Notes under the pieces: model-generated
Database searches by the model: none
Told to the model about the DNA's origin: nothing
Seen by the model: only the letters and a program-made list of their open reading frames with translations
Program-made: the position numbers and the translations under genes
Assembly: GCA_012960925.1 (NCBI GenBank)
Contig: DUAG01000046.1
Location: 28,590-92,589 of the forward strand
Direction: 5' to 3'
DNA from: Candidatus Manganitrophaceae bacterium
GTDB lineage: Bacteria; Nitrospirota; Nitrospiria; SBBL01; JAADHI01
DNA: 64,000 nucleotides
In this document: piece by piece, positions 1-8,817 of the stretch
Layout: every line of letters starts with the position of its first letter
Numbering within the stretch: the stretch's first letter is position 1

Positions 1-342
1 GATGAGTTGATTCGAGAGCTGGGAAAAGTGGTCTTGGAGAGACGTGGATATACCGTACTGCTCGCCAAAGATGGAAACCAGGCACTGAGGATTTTCAGTC
101 GGGAACAAGGACAGATCCCGGTTGTTGTCCTCGATTTGAGCATACCCCACCAGTCAGGATGGGAGGTACTCCGACGATTGCGTCAGATCAATCCTGAATC
201 GAAGGTGATCATCTCCAGCGGCCATGATATTTCCGATCAAGCGAGTAAACCCAAAGACCTGAGGCCGTTCAAAGCCCTCCCAAAACCTTTCAGTCCCAAA
301 GACATGGAGAAAACGATTCGAGAAGTCCTGGACCAAGGCTAG
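1..342 (+). CDS. Response-regulator receiver domain, 5' truncated by window edge
   Basis: Phosphoryl-accepting receiver domain. The frame is open from base 1 and the first residues (D-E-L-I-R-E-L) look like the tail of the conserved D-D-E acidic motif, so the true start lies outside the window and the TTG at 7 is not likely to be it. The phospho-acceptor Asp is in VVVLDLSIP, the switch Ser in VIISSGH and the conserved Lys in ALPKPFS. The protein ends straight after the last receiver helix, so it is either a single-domain regulator or the C-terminal receiver of a hybrid kinase; what lies upstream would decide. Confidence 0.8.
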   Translation, partial: DELIRELGKVVLERRGYTVLLAKDGNQALRIFSREQGQIPVVVLDLSIPHQSGWEVLRRLRQINPESKVIISSGHDISDQASKPKDLRPFKALPKPFSPKDMEKTIREVLDQG

Positions 343-422
343 TGTTGTGTTTGTTCTCACATTTCGGACAACCGAGGGGTGCTATCATTTAGCTTATCAT
401 CCTGAAAGAGACTCCCTCGTGT

Positions 423-1241
423 CTAGGGCAAAAGAACCCCTTGGCTGGGTAAGGTGGCCGCGTATGCCCGCTCGGCTTCGGGGAGCCAAAGTTGGATTTG
501 CTTGATCCGGTGGGCATCACTGGGGTGGGTTGAAAGGAATTTAGGGGCTTTTTTCTTGTCGAGCTTTGACATGCGTTTCCAGAAAAGGGCCGCTTCCTTT
601 GGGTCATACCCGGCCTTCGCCATCAGCATGAGACCGATGCGGTCGGCCTCCAATTCCTGTCTTCGGTTGAAGGGGAGGAGGACGCCCACTTGAGCGCCGG
701 CACCATACGCGGATTTAATGGCCTTCATCTTACTTGAACCGGTTCCCTTTCCTCCCAGGCTTGCTTCCAGCGCCGCCATCCCGAGCTGGGTCAGCAGGCC
801 GGTGGTCATTCGTTCACCCCCATGCCGTGCGATCGCGTGAGCAATCTCGTGGGCCAGGACGGTGGCCAGCCCGGTCTCGTTGTTGGTGAGCGGGAGAATC
901 CCGGTGTAGACTGCGACCTTTCCTCCAGGCAGGGCAAAGGCATTGACCAACTTGTCGTCTTCGATTAGCTTGAACTCCCATTGATAGTCGGGCCGATTCG
1001 CCACTGCGGCAATACGTTCCCCCACACGCCGGACCAAGGCAATATTGTCCGGGTCTTCGGAGAGCTTTGCTTTTTCGAGGATCTGCTTGTAGGCCTTCAG
1101 TCCCATGGAGATCTCTTCCGATTCTGGAATCAGGATGAACTGGGATCGCTGCGTGACCGGCGTTGTCCGGCAGGAGAGGAGCAAGGCGAAAGGGAGGAGG
1201 GAAACGGCGATTGTTTTGTAAATATGGCTGCACAGATTCAT
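423..1241 (-). CDS. M48-family metalloprotease, lipoprotein
   Basis: Zinc metalloprotease of the M48 (LoiP/BepA-like) type, probably anchored in the outer membrane and acting in periplasmic or envelope quality control. A signal peptide ends in a lipobox with Cys at about residue 24 (LLLSC). The zinc motif HEIAH is at about 131-135 and the third-ligand region ELEAD at about 196-200. At 272 residues it is a normal length for the soluble M48 lipoproteins and has no C-terminal TPR domain. The ATG at 1241 is preferred to an upstream TTG at 1262, because it starts the signal peptide directly. It lies downstream of the DUF2064 gene on the same strand. Confidence 0.85.
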   Translation of the reverse strand: MNLCSHIYKTIAVSLLPFALLLSCRTTPVTQRSQFILIPESEEISMGLKAYKQILEKAKLSEDPDNIALVRRVGERIAAVANRPDYQWEFKLIEDDKLVNAFALPGGKVAVYTGILPLTNNETGLATVLAHEIAHAIARHGGERMTTGLLTQLGMAALEASLGGKGTGSSKMKAIKSAYGAGAQVGVLLPFNRRQELEADRIGLMLMAKAGYDPKEAALFWKRMSKLDKKKAPKFLSTHPSDAHRIKQIQLWLPEAERAYAATLPSQGVLLP

Positions 1242-1277
1242 TATCGGATCATCATAGCACAAACAACGAAGAGAGCC

Positions 1278-1958
1278 TCAAAGACAGAGCTGCTTCAATT
1301 TTTCTATTTTATCCCAGGTAAGTTTCGGATAAAAGTCCCCTTGTGCCTTTGAGAGTGTGATGTGAGATTTGAGGAGGACGAGGTCTTTTGGCCGGTCGAT
1401 GTCGTACCAGAAGGGAAGCAGATGGCAAGGGGTTTTTTGTTTTTCCAACATTTTGAGTGTCTTTGTCAGAACCTCATCTGTTCCCCAACGGACGCCGTTG
1501 AAGAGGCCGGGTAGGGGGGCCGTTCCCCCGATCAAATAATATCCCCCGTCTAGACTCGGCCCGATGACCCAGGGATGTGTGTCGAGCCGGTCAAGGCCTT
1601 CCCGGATAAATTGCTTCGGTAAGGTTGGAGTATCGCTTCCAATCAGAAGGACCTTCTCAAAGCCCTTTGAAAATCCCCATTCCAGGGCATGGTTCATCCG
1701 TTCTCCGAGGTGTTTCCCTTCCTGTTGGACGAAAAGAAGAGTGTGTTCCATTCCGCATTGGCGAAAAAATGGATGTTCCGGGCTTGGAGTGCAGGCTAAC
1801 GCGTGTTGGAGGGGAAGACGTTCTGTGTTTACAAGCGTGTCGAGAATAAAGGCCTCATGCAGGGTCGCGGCTTGCTCCGGGGATAGAAAGGGGAGGAGCC
1901 GTGTTTTGACCTGGCCGGGCTCCGGGGCCTTGGCAAATATGATCAGAAGGTTTTTCAT
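1278..1958 (-). CDS. DUF2064 / TIGR04282-type glycosyltransferase-like protein
   Basis: Nucleotidyl- or glycosyl-transferase fold protein of the family often annotated as TIGR04282 arsenosugar-biosynthesis glycosyltransferase (DUF2064, related to CofC and MobA). The N-terminus LIIFAKAPEPGQVKTRL is the family signature, followed by the conserved LLIGSDTPTLP around residue 115 and the DGGYYLIGG motif around 140. The 226 residues are full length. The exact substrate is not shown by the sequence; no arsenosugar genes are adjacent. It is divergent from hemY with about 100 bases between the starts. Confidence 0.85.
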   Translation of the reverse strand: MKNLLIIFAKAPEPGQVKTRLLPFLSPEQAATLHEAFILDTLVNTERLPLQHALACTPSPEHPFFRQCGMEHTLLFVQQEGKHLGERMNHALEWGFSKGFEKVLLIGSDTPTLPKQFIREGLDRLDTHPWVIGPSLDGGYYLIGGTAPLPGLFNGVRWGTDEVLTKTLKMLEKQKTPCHLLPFWYDIDRPKDLVLLKSHITLSKAQGDFYPKLTWDKIEKLKQLCL

Positions 1959-1993
1959 GGGTTAACGGCGATATTACCACGCAGGGCCATCGT

Positions 1994-2022
1994 TTGAAAG
2001 ATTGTCTGCATTGAAGTAGAAT
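1994..2022 (+). promoter_or_regulatory. Predicted sigma70 promoter of hemY
   Basis: TTGAAA at 1994-1999 and TAGAAT at 2017-2022 with a 17-base spacer, about 38 bases before the hemY start. Prediction by eye only. Confidence 0.5.
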
Positions 2023-2059
2023 GGCCACCGGTAGAAATTTATTATGAGCGTGAAGGTGT

Positions 2060-3481
2060 ATGTCTCGGAATAAAAGAAAGGTTATCATTATCGGCGGCGG
2101 AATTACGGGTCTCTCTACCGCTTACTTTCTCCAGGAGAAAGCAAGAGAGGCGGATTCCCCAGTCGATATCACCTTAATCGAGGGTGAAAAACGCCTTGGT
2201 GGGAAGATCCTTACCGAGCGAGTTGATGATTTCATCATCGAAGGGGGACCTGATTCTTTTATTACGCAGAAGCCGGGTGCCCTGGATCTTTGCCGTAGAC
2301 TGGGCATGACCGATCACCTGGTCCGGACCTGTACGGTTGAGAAGTCGGTCTACATCCTTTCCGGCGGAAAACTGATGCCGCTTCCGGAAGGCTTTAATCT
2401 GATGGTTCCGGGCCGTTTGACGCCCTTTCTTTTCAGTCCCCTGGTATCTCCGTACGGGAAGGTTCGGATGGGGTTCGACCTTCTGATTCCAAGGAAGGAT
2501 TCCCCTGAAGATGAATCGATAGCCTCCTTTGTCCGGCGGCGTCTGGGGGAGGAGGCCCTTCAGAAATTTGCTGAGCCGATTCTAGCGGGCATTTTTGCCG
2601 GTGACGCGGAAAAATTGAGTTTGACCGCGACCTTTCCTCAATTTGCTTCCTTGGAGAAAAGCAGCGGGAGCCTGATCTGGGGAATGTGGATGAGGCGATG
2701 GGATACGGCCAAGCAGGGGGGGGCGAAGCCGGAATGGACGCTCTTTGTCACGCTACGGGAGGGTCTCTCCAGCCTCGTGGAGGCTGTTCGCGGAAAGCTG
2801 GAGGGGGTCAGGCTGATTTCCGGTGAGAAGGTCTGTGCTGTTATCCCACAAAAAGAGGGCTATGCGGTCTCCCTCGAAAATGAGACATACACAGCTGACG
2901 TTGTGGTCGTCACGACAAAAACGGGCACGGCGGCGGGGTGGATTGAGGGATGGGACCCTTCGCTTTCTGGCTTTCTTAGAGAGATTAAATATGTTTCGAC
3001 AGCGACTGTGTCGCTCGGCTTCCGAAGGGAAGATGTGCCCCATCCCCTGAACGGTTTTGGTTTTGTCGTTCCGCGGAGGGAAAGACGGAAGATTATTGCT
3101 ACAACCTGGAGTTCCACAAAGTTTCCGGGCCGTGCCCCTGCGGGGCATGTTCTCATACGCGCCTTCATCGGAGGCGCGCATCACGAAGACCTTATCGACC
3201 GGGATGATGCTGGACTGATTGCCCTGGTCCGGAAAGAACTTGAGTCGATTCTGGGGATTCAGGCCGAACCCGTGGTGGCGAAGGCCTTCCGATGGATCAA
3301 GGCAAATCCGCAATACAATCTCGGTCATCTTGATCGTGTTGCCAGGATTGAGAAAGAAACCCAAAAACATCCCGGTTTTTTCTTGGCTGGGGCCGCTTAT
3401 CGGGGTGTTGGAATTCCGGATTGTATTCGGCAGGGGATGGAGACGGCGGAGAAGATTGTCCAGTATGGGTCAGCCTTGTAA
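2060..3481 (+). CDS. hemY: HemY-type protoporphyrinogen/coproporphyrinogen III oxidase
   Basis: FAD-dependent oxidase of haem biosynthesis that removes six electrons from protoporphyrinogen IX or, in the coproporphyrin-dependent pathway, coproporphyrinogen III. The dinucleotide-binding motif GGGITGLSTAY is near residue 11. The family segment LAEPILAGIFAG-like (here FAEPILAGIFAGDAEKLS) lies near 175-192, and the C-terminal FAD-contact region GAAYRGVGIPDCI is near 448. The 473 residues match the family. A Shine-Dalgarno AAGGTG precedes the ATG. It is a single-gene unit here; no other haem genes are adjacent, so which of the two substrates is used cannot be told. Confidence 0.9.
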   Translation: MSRNKRKVIIIGGGITGLSTAYFLQEKAREADSPVDITLIEGEKRLGGKILTERVDDFIIEGGPDSFITQKPGALDLCRRLGMTDHLVRTCTVEKSVYILSGGKLMPLPEGFNLMVPGRLTPFLFSPLVSPYGKVRMGFDLLIPRKDSPEDESIASFVRRRLGEEALQKFAEPILAGIFAGDAEKLSLTATFPQFASLEKSSGSLIWGMWMRRWDTAKQGGAKPEWTLFVTLREGLSSLVEAVRGKLEGVRLISGEKVCAVIPQKEGYAVSLENETYTADVVVVTTKTGTAAGWIEGWDPSLSGFLREIKYVSTATVSLGFRREDVPHPLNGFGFVVPRRERRKIIATTWSSTKFPGRAPAGHVLIRAFIGGAHHEDLIDRDDAGLIALVRKELESILGIQAEPVVAKAFRWIKANPQYNLGHLDRVARIEKETQKHPGFFLAGAAYRGVGIPDCIRQGMETAEKIVQYGSAL

Positions 3482-3563
3482 GGCCGACCCATCTGGTTTT
3501 GAAGCCTCGGTTGTTACGGCGATAATTTTCTTTACTGGTAAGCGTTCAGCGTACCAGATTATT

Positions 3564-3944
3564 CTACCTTAGGTGTGCCTTCAATATACTGGAACCCGAA
3601 ATATCCGGATTGCCCTTGCCCAGCTTCAACGCTGTTGCGAAGGACTTTGTCGCGGGGCCGTGCATTCTCATTTTATCCAGGGACAGGGCGAGATTGTAGT
3701 GGGCCTCGGCCAGCTTAGGATCGGCATCTATAGCGCCACGGAAGTGATTGGCCGCTTTTTTCCAATGTTCTTTGTTGTAATGTTTAATCCCCTCTGCGTT
3801 ATGTCCCTCGTCGCCCGCGCCCGCCGGAGACGCCAGGGCTGGAGAGGTTTTTGCGTGGGCCTGATCAAGGCCTGCTGAGAGCAGTACAAGGAATATTGCA
3901 ACGGCTGCCGCTGCACTAACTCCGAAAAAAGATTTTATTTTCAT
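3564..3944 (-). CDS. Small secreted TPR protein
   Basis: A 126-residue protein with a signal peptide (hydrophobic core to about residue 25, AHA cleavage site) and about two tetratricopeptide units in the second half (YNKEHWKKAANHFRGAI, then LAEAHYNLALSLDKM). Such proteins are scaffolds for protein contacts in the periplasm. It is the last gene of the minus-strand metal-uptake operon, 75 bases after the thioredoxin-like gene. Its role is not known. Confidence 0.7.
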   Translation of the reverse strand: MKIKSFFGVSAAAAVAIFLVLLSAGLDQAHAKTSPALASPAGAGDEGHNAEGIKHYNKEHWKKAANHFRGAIDADPKLAEAHYNLALSLDKMRMHGPATKSFATALKLGKGNPDISGSSILKAHLR

Positions 3945-4019
3945 TCTTGATCTCCTCTAGGTTAATAAGGTCTTCCGATTTTTGTTTCTCTGCTGCTTTG
4001 CTGCGTGTGAAATTGTTCT

Positions 4020-4390
4020 CTACTTCTTCTTACCCCGAAGTCGGTGAAATGCGCTTCCGATATTGTCCTTTGTCAGCGTTCCGCCAAAGACCCGTTCCTT
4101 AATGATTCCATTCGGGTCAATGAAGAAGCTGACCGAGAGGCTGACGACTTGATGGCGCAATACAATCTCGACTTTTCGATCAAGAAGAATCGGGAAGGTG
4201 AGGCCCATTTTTTGACCAGCAAAGCGGCCTTTTCCGGCTTCTCACCAAATTTGACACCCAGGACGACGAAGTCCTTATCTTTGTATTCCTCGTAGGGTGC
4301 CTGTATTTCCAGAATTTCCTCCTGACAAGGTTTACACCAAGTCGCCCAAAAGTTCAAGAGGACAAGCTTTTCTTCCATCGGGTTGATCAC
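4020..4390 (-). pseudogene. TlpA/redoxin-like thioredoxin-fold protein, frameshifted
   Basis: The first frame (from GTG at 4390, or ATG at 4378) carries LNFWATWCKPCQEEI, the WCxxC active site of the TlpA/ResA family, and runs well to about residue 60. The second half of the fold (LTFPILLDRK... SFFIDPNGIIKERVFGG, with the conserved cis-Pro region altered) continues in the -1 frame to a stop at 4020. The break is at a run of six A on the coding strand (4208-4213); seven would restore the frame. The start overlaps the znuB stop as GTGA, so translation is coupled. There is no signal peptide or N-terminal strand of a full TlpA, so the copy may also be 5' truncated. Sequencing error at the homopolymer is the simplest alternative. 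Confidence 0.72.
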
Positions 4391-5277
4391 TCCCCCAGTA
4401 TCCTGTTGATGATCCCCGGTATCAGGAAGAGGGCCGCAGTTCCGAGCATGGCAGGGCCGGTGGGAAGGGAGTAAAGAAAGGAAAGATAGAAGCCTGAAAA
4501 TGCGGAGAGGCCCCCGAATAGGACTGAAAGGAAAAATGCCGTCTTCAATCGATTTGTCAACATCAGTGCCCCGGCCGCAGGGATGACGATGAAACCGAAA
4601 ACCGGAAGTGCCCCGATCGTGCTGATTGAGATAGAGATGGTGACACCGATCGTCATAAAAGAGACTTGATTTAAGAGGGCCGTTCGCAGTCCGGCGGCCC
4701 GGGCGGAGTCCGGATCAAAGGCCACAAAGATAAATTCTTTGTGGAAGGTCAGGTGAATTGCCAGGACCACCACGGCCGTGACAAGGAGAAGAAGGACCTG
4801 CCACGTGGGGACAAACACGGTGTTGCCGAAAAGGATGTTCTCGATCTCACGGGTTTCACTGGAAATCTTGTCCAGGATCAGAAGAACGAGGCCGGCCGGA
4901 ACAATGTACCCTATCCCGAGCAGACTTTCCCGAGTGATCTTTCTTTCTTTGGTTTGAATAGCAAGAAAACCTGCGGCCAGTACCGAAAATAAAATGGGCA
5001 TGACATGATGAACCTCCTCCGGAAGATCCTGCCCGAGAAGTGTTCCGACTAGGAAGGAAAAGGCGACGCCCAGAGCTGAGATTTGGGCCAGCGCCGCCGA
5101 GGCAAAGACGATTCGTTTGAGAATCACATAAACGCCTAAAAAGGCACACATCAGGGCCGTCAACAGACAGGCCAGGATGCCGTTTCGGAGGATCGGTATC
5201 GCCTCCAGAAAGCTCATTCCGGCATTCTCGGCAAGCAAGAGGTCAGAGAGGAGAGGGATCCCTTTCAGCCATTCCAT
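4387..5277 (-). CDS. znuB: Zinc/manganese-type ABC transporter permease
   Basis: Inner-membrane permease of the ZnuB/MntB (ABC-3) family, 296 residues with about eight or nine membrane segments. The conserved GVYVILKRIVFASAAL segment near residue 47 contacts the ATPase, and the FVAFDPDSARAAGL motif near 185 is typical of the family. It lies 4 bases after znuC and overlaps the start of the thioredoxin-like gene. With znuC and znuA it forms one importer. Zinc is the most likely ion, but Mn or Fe cannot be excluded from sequence. Confidence 0.88.
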   Translation of the reverse strand: MEWLKGIPLLSDLLLAENAGMSFLEAIPILRNGILACLLTALMCAFLGVYVILKRIVFASAALAQISALGVAFSFLVGTLLGQDLPEEVHHVMPILFSVLAAGFLAIQTKERKITRESLLGIGYIVPAGLVLLILDKISSETREIENILFGNTVFVPTWQVLLLLVTAVVVLAIHLTFHKEFIFVAFDPDSARAAGLRTALLNQVSFMTIGVTISISISTIGALPVFGFIVIPAAGALMLTNRLKTAFFLSVLFGGLSAFSGFYLSFLYSLPTGPAMLGTAALFLIPGIINRILGE

Positions 5278-5281
5278 TGCC

Positions 5282-6076
5282 TCATCCTTTCCCGGGTTGA
5301 GGCTTTAAAGGGGAGCGATCGACAAAGATGAATTTCTGATCATGGAAGGACTGAACCTCAACGTCGAGCCGATAAATCTCCCTGAGTCTCCGGGCATTCA
5401 GTAATTCCGCCGTCACCCCGGTCTCGAAGAGGTTTTCTTCTTGATGGATGATGATTAATTGTTCCGCAAAGTTGGCCATCAGATTCAAAACATGTGTGAT
5501 CATGAGGATGGTCAGTCCGGATTCCGCTTTCAGATCAAGGATCAGGTTCATCACCCCGTTTTCTCCGCCCAGGTCCATTCCCTCTGTCGGCTCATCCAGA
5601 ATTAAGATGTCCGGTTCCGCAGCCAAGCCGCGGGCAAGGAGGGTTCGCTGCTTTTGTCTCCCGGACAGCGAACGGAAAGGGCGATCGGCCAAATGAACGA
5701 TACCGACCCGATCAAGATCGCGCCGGGCCAACTCTCGATCCGACCGTTTCACCCACCGCATTGGCCCGATATGGGCGTAGCGGCCCATCAGGACAACATC
5801 GAACACCGTCAGGGGGAAGATATCATCAAGGATTCCCTGCTGTGGGACATAGCCGAAGCTCAGGTCTTCCGTGCGATCAATCTTTCCCTTCACGGGTGGG
5901 ATAATTCCCAGGAGGGTCTTGATGAGGGTCGTCTTTCCTGCTCCGTTGGGACCCACAATGCCCCAGAATTCTCCCTTCTTGATTGTGAGAGAGATTTTTT
6001 TTTGAAGGAGGGCGTGGCCCCGGTGGCCAATCACGAGGTCTTCGAGTCGGATCTGGTCTCTGCGCTCGTCATCCAT
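5282..6076 (-). CDS. znuC: Zinc/manganese-type ABC transporter ATPase
   Basis: Cytoplasmic ATPase that powers the ZnuB permease. Walker A is GPNGAGKTT near residue 42, the Q-loop is YVPQQG, the signature is LSGRQKQR (LSGGQ with a G-to-R change at the fourth position, seen in some members), Walker B is ILILDEPTEG, and the switch His is in MITHVL. The 264-residue length is normal. It starts 12 bases after the znuA stop and ends 4 bases before znuB. Confidence 0.88.
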   Translation of the reverse strand: MDDERRDQIRLEDLVIGHRGHALLQKKISLTIKKGEFWGIVGPNGAGKTTLIKTLLGIIPPVKGKIDRTEDLSFGYVPQQGILDDIFPLTVFDVVLMGRYAHIGPMRWVKRSDRELARRDLDRVGIVHLADRPFRSLSGRQKQRTLLARGLAAEPDILILDEPTEGMDLGGENGVMNLILDLKAESGLTILMITHVLNLMANFAEQLIIIHQEENLFETGVTAELLNARRLREIYRLDVEVQSFHDQKFIFVDRSPLKPQPGKG

Positions 6077-6088
6077 AACGTTTCCCCC

Positions 6089-7009
6089 TCACTTCTGCTG
6101 ACCTTCCAGTGCCCTTACCAAAGTTACGATCAGGTGATCAAAGAGTTTAAAATAATCGGATATCCCGGTTGCCGTTGAGACAGAGGGCGGCAGGATCACA
6201 AGCTTGGCCCCAGAATTTTTGGCAATAAATTGGGGGACCTTCCCATTAAAATAGGGTTCGACAATGATGATCCGGACCCTTTCTTCTCGAATTTGTTTGA
6301 TCAGTTGGGCAGAATGGGCCATCGACGGGGGAATCCCCGGCTTCGGTTCCACAAAGCCGACAGCCCTCAAACCGAAGCGCCTGAAAAAGTAGGGCCAACT
6401 CTTGTGATAAGCGACCACCCTCTCCCCGTTAAAGGGCTTCATGGCTTCACTCCATCGATCCATCGCCGCATCGAGTTTTTCGGAAAAATGAGTGAGGTTC
6501 CGATCGTATTATGCCTTTTCCTCCGGGTCGATCCGCTTCAGGCCTGCCGCAATATTCAGAGCGATCTTTTTTCCGTTTATCGGGTCAAGCCAGTAGTGCG
6601 GGTTCCCCTGTCCATGGACATCCCCCGCAGAGCGGTCGATGGGGCCAAAGGGAATCCCCATGAGTTCAATCCCCTCTGAGGCGTCGACATAACTCTCTCC
6701 CCCGTTTATAATTCGGGTATTTCGAGCCCCCATCAATAACGAAGGGACCCAGCCGACCTCCAAACCCAGGCCGACCTGGACAAAGAGGTGGGCCCGTGAG
6801 AGTTTCAGCATGTAACTCGGCTTGGCCTCGATGAAGTGGGGGTCCTGGACCCCTTTGGCGATAAAATCGACCCGAACCCGATCCCCCCCGATTTCCCTTG
6901 CAATGGCCGCCAGGTCTTCCGTCGTTGTGACCACCTTGATCGGAGCGGCGTGAACGGATCGTATTTGCATCCCCATAATAAAAATACTTAAAATAAATAG
7001 GTTTTTCAT
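6089..7009 (-). pseudogene. znuA: Metal-binding periplasmic protein ZnuA, interrupted by an in-frame TAA
   Basis: Solute-binding protein (cluster A-I) that delivers the metal to ZnuBC. The first part has a signal peptide (ending VHA near residue 21) and PHFIEAKPS and GNPHYWLDP, two of the metal-ligand His motifs. After a TAA at 6509-6511 the same frame goes straight on through AYHKSWPYF (third His) to SDYFKLFDHL (acidic ligand), with no gap or overlap. Without the stop the protein would be about 306 residues, the family length. The stop falls in the variable helix between lobes; CAA, GAA or TAC would fit there. It is either a nonsense mutation or a base-call error. The neighbours znuB and znuC are intact. 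Confidence 0.85.
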
Positions 7010-7018
7010 CTCCGCTCC

Positions 7019-8203
7019 CTAAAAGGCATGGGCGCCGTGTGCGCCGATTAAAAACTCGTATTGGACAAAAACCGCGTGGATTGGATCTGCACGGTCATCC
7101 GATCGATCAAAGTTGTACTGAAGCCGGATCTTCGAGAACTCTGATGGATAGAATGTCAGATTCGGGGAGATGCGCCATCGATCGCCGGTTCGTGGATCGT
7201 CCGGACGGGTCGCATCGGCCTGTCCATAGCGGACCCCGGTCACCCAGCGTCTTTTAAATCCATAGAGAGACTGGATGTAAAATCCGTCGGTATTGAACCT
7301 CTCTTCGGGAAGTGTGTTTGTTGCACCTGCCTCGTAGGACCGCCGTATGACTTCTCCCTGCAAGCTGACAAAGGGCCAGCTATGATCGGTCATCAGCGGT
7401 TTACATTTAATGAAAAGGTCGATCCCATAAATCCGAGTCTCTGTATCGATCCCCGTTCCGTTTGAGCCAAAGAGATGAGAGGTCCCGACAACCCAGGTGA
7501 TCGTTTCACTCAGATCGAAAGAACTCTTAAGGCGGCCCATATAGAGAAGATCATTCCCACTCTCTATTTCTTTATCGAGGATCGGTCTTCCGGCGAAGCT
7601 TTCTTCGGGGGTGGAGAGGAAACTTGAGGCCGTTTCTCCCCTTGCGTTTTGAGCAGACCCGATCAGCTCGAGATAAAAGGGAAGGGGCAGGAGTGCAGAG
7701 ACTTGAACCCCCAGGGTTCTGAGCCCATCCCCTCCAAACATCAAGGTGTTGACAATGGTCTGGTCGACGAAGTCCCAGGCATGGGGGTGCAATCGATTCA
7801 GGCGGCCAAACCGGGTGAAAAATTGACCGGCCATGACCTGGAATCCGTAGGGAAGGCCAAGTGTCGTCAGAAAGGCCTCTTCAACCTCAAGGAAGGATTC
7901 TCCGTCCTTGAGCCCAAAGATCAGATGACCTTCGGCACGGAAAAAGGGGTCGACGATGCCCGCGAAGGTCAACTCCAGGTTTTGTAGCGTAAATCCTCTC
8001 TCACCCGGATCATGCGCGCCAAATTGAAGATTTTCAGATTCAGAAAAATAGCTTGCGGAAAATAACCCGTCCAACGAGATATTTGGATTAAAATTCTGGG
8101 ACCTTTTTGATTGAGGGCTAATCGGAGCCCCGAATACAGGCAAGGTGATCCCCAAGAGGGCAGACAAGATCAAAACGAACGGTATCAGCATATGATTCTC
8201 CAT
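7019..8203 (-). CDS. Outer-membrane beta-barrel porin-like protein linked to the zinc importer
   Basis: About 394 residues with a signal peptide (LILSALLGITLPVFGA) followed by alternating hydrophobic/polar strands and aromatic girdles ending in VFVQYEFLIGAHGAHAF, which looks like a barrel protein. It lies 9 bases upstream of znuA in the same direction. Barrel genes of this position are found beside znuABC in several Gram-negative groups and may pass metal or chelates through the outer membrane; that role is inferred from position. The ATG at 8203 is chosen because AAGGAAA precedes it; the longer frame to 8287 adds no signal sequence. The C-terminus ends in Phe, as barrel proteins usually do. 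Confidence 0.7.
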   Translation of the reverse strand: MENHMLIPFVLILSALLGITLPVFGAPISPQSKRSQNFNPNISLDGLFSASYFSESENLQFGAHDPGERGFTLQNLELTFAGIVDPFFRAEGHLIFGLKDGESFLEVEEAFLTTLGLPYGFQVMAGQFFTRFGRLNRLHPHAWDFVDQTIVNTLMFGGDGLRTLGVQVSALLPLPFYLELIGSAQNARGETASSFLSTPEESFAGRPILDKEIESGNDLLYMGRLKSSFDLSETITWVVGTSHLFGSNGTGIDTETRIYGIDLFIKCKPLMTDHSWPFVSLQGEVIRRSYEAGATNTLPEERFNTDGFYIQSLYGFKRRWVTGVRYGQADATRPDDPRTGDRWRISPNLTFYPSEFSKIRLQYNFDRSDDRADPIHAVFVQYEFLIGAHGAHAF

Positions 8204-8296
8204 TATAAATATTTCCTTTTCCAGGCAGTGTCTTGGAAACAGGACGATTATACCCAGTGGTTGATGTACATCCTGAGGTAGTGACAAGATGGTGCG

Positions 8297-8447
8297 GTTA
8301 AGGATTCAGCCTGTCTCGGTTTTCCTTCGTGGCAAGGCACGGAGAGCACAGAACTGGAACGTATATGCCACTACGCGAGGACCATGGCAACGCTGCCATG
8401 GGTAAAAAGGGTCTCTCGAAGCCAAACAGGGCGAGGCTGAATCGTAC
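8297..8447 (-). repeat. Dispersed repeat R1, copy A
   Basis: About 151 bases bounded by GATTCAGCC and GGCTGAATC. The inside matches other R1 copies in reverse orientation: CATGGCAACGCTGCCATG, a degenerate core hairpin (CGTA/TACG) and the conserved GAGCACAGAAC. It lies between the porin gene and the small gene at 8466. See copies at 8818, 12792, 41537, 52736 and 59107. Confidence 0.7.
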
Positions 8448-8465
8448 CTTGTGTTTTAGGGATGG

Positions 8466-8711
8466 TCAGGAGAAAGAGGGAGGTCCCCGGGGGACAATTG
8501 GAGAGGGTTGGAACTGAAATATGAAGGAGCGTTGATGACTCGGACTGGATGATATTGCCAATAGGAAAACGGCAAGGATTACCGGAAATGTAAGCGTGAC
8601 GTGGCTATGTTGAACCCAAGAACCGATGACACATTCATGGGAATCGAGGATCTCATTTTCAGCGTAGGCATGGAAGAGGGCAAAGCTGGAGAAAAGGAGA
8701 AGATAAACCAC
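8466..8711 (-). CDS. Possible small His-containing membrane or exported protein
   Basis: An 81-codon frame with an N-terminal hydrophobic stretch (VYLLLFSSFALFHAYA), a middle with Cys and His (HECVIGSWVQHSH), a second hydrophobic stretch and a C-terminal SPIVPRGPPSFS. The outline, including the R-x-PP tail, resembles small CzcI/DUF2946-like proteins seen beside metal-transport genes. The start is uncertain: the first usable codon is GTG at 8711 with no clear Shine-Dalgarno, although the frame is open about 50 bases further up. It sits between two R1 repeats upstream of the metal-uptake operon, so it could be a gene whose start was damaged. Confidence 0.38.
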   Translation of the reverse strand: MVYLLLFSSFALFHAYAENEILDSHECVIGSWVQHSHVTLTFPVILAVFLLAISSSPSHQRSFIFQFQPSPIVPRGPPSFS

Positions 8712-8817
8712 CAGACCGGTGGCTAAAAGGGAGGGGATGACGCTCTTCTTGGGTGGGAATACTAAGTTAAAGATGAAGGATTGTCAATGGCCTGCGGCAT
8801 TCTTCCGTAGGCATCTT

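Noticed and set aside
8204..8296. Zur operator upstream of the porin-znu operon.
   Set aside because: No convincing AT-rich palindrome of the Zur type was found there; the promoter may lie beyond the repeat.
8329..8517. A 62-codon plus-strand frame between porin and pstB.
   Set aside because: It lies mainly inside R1 copy A and has no ribosome site or hydrophobic pattern.
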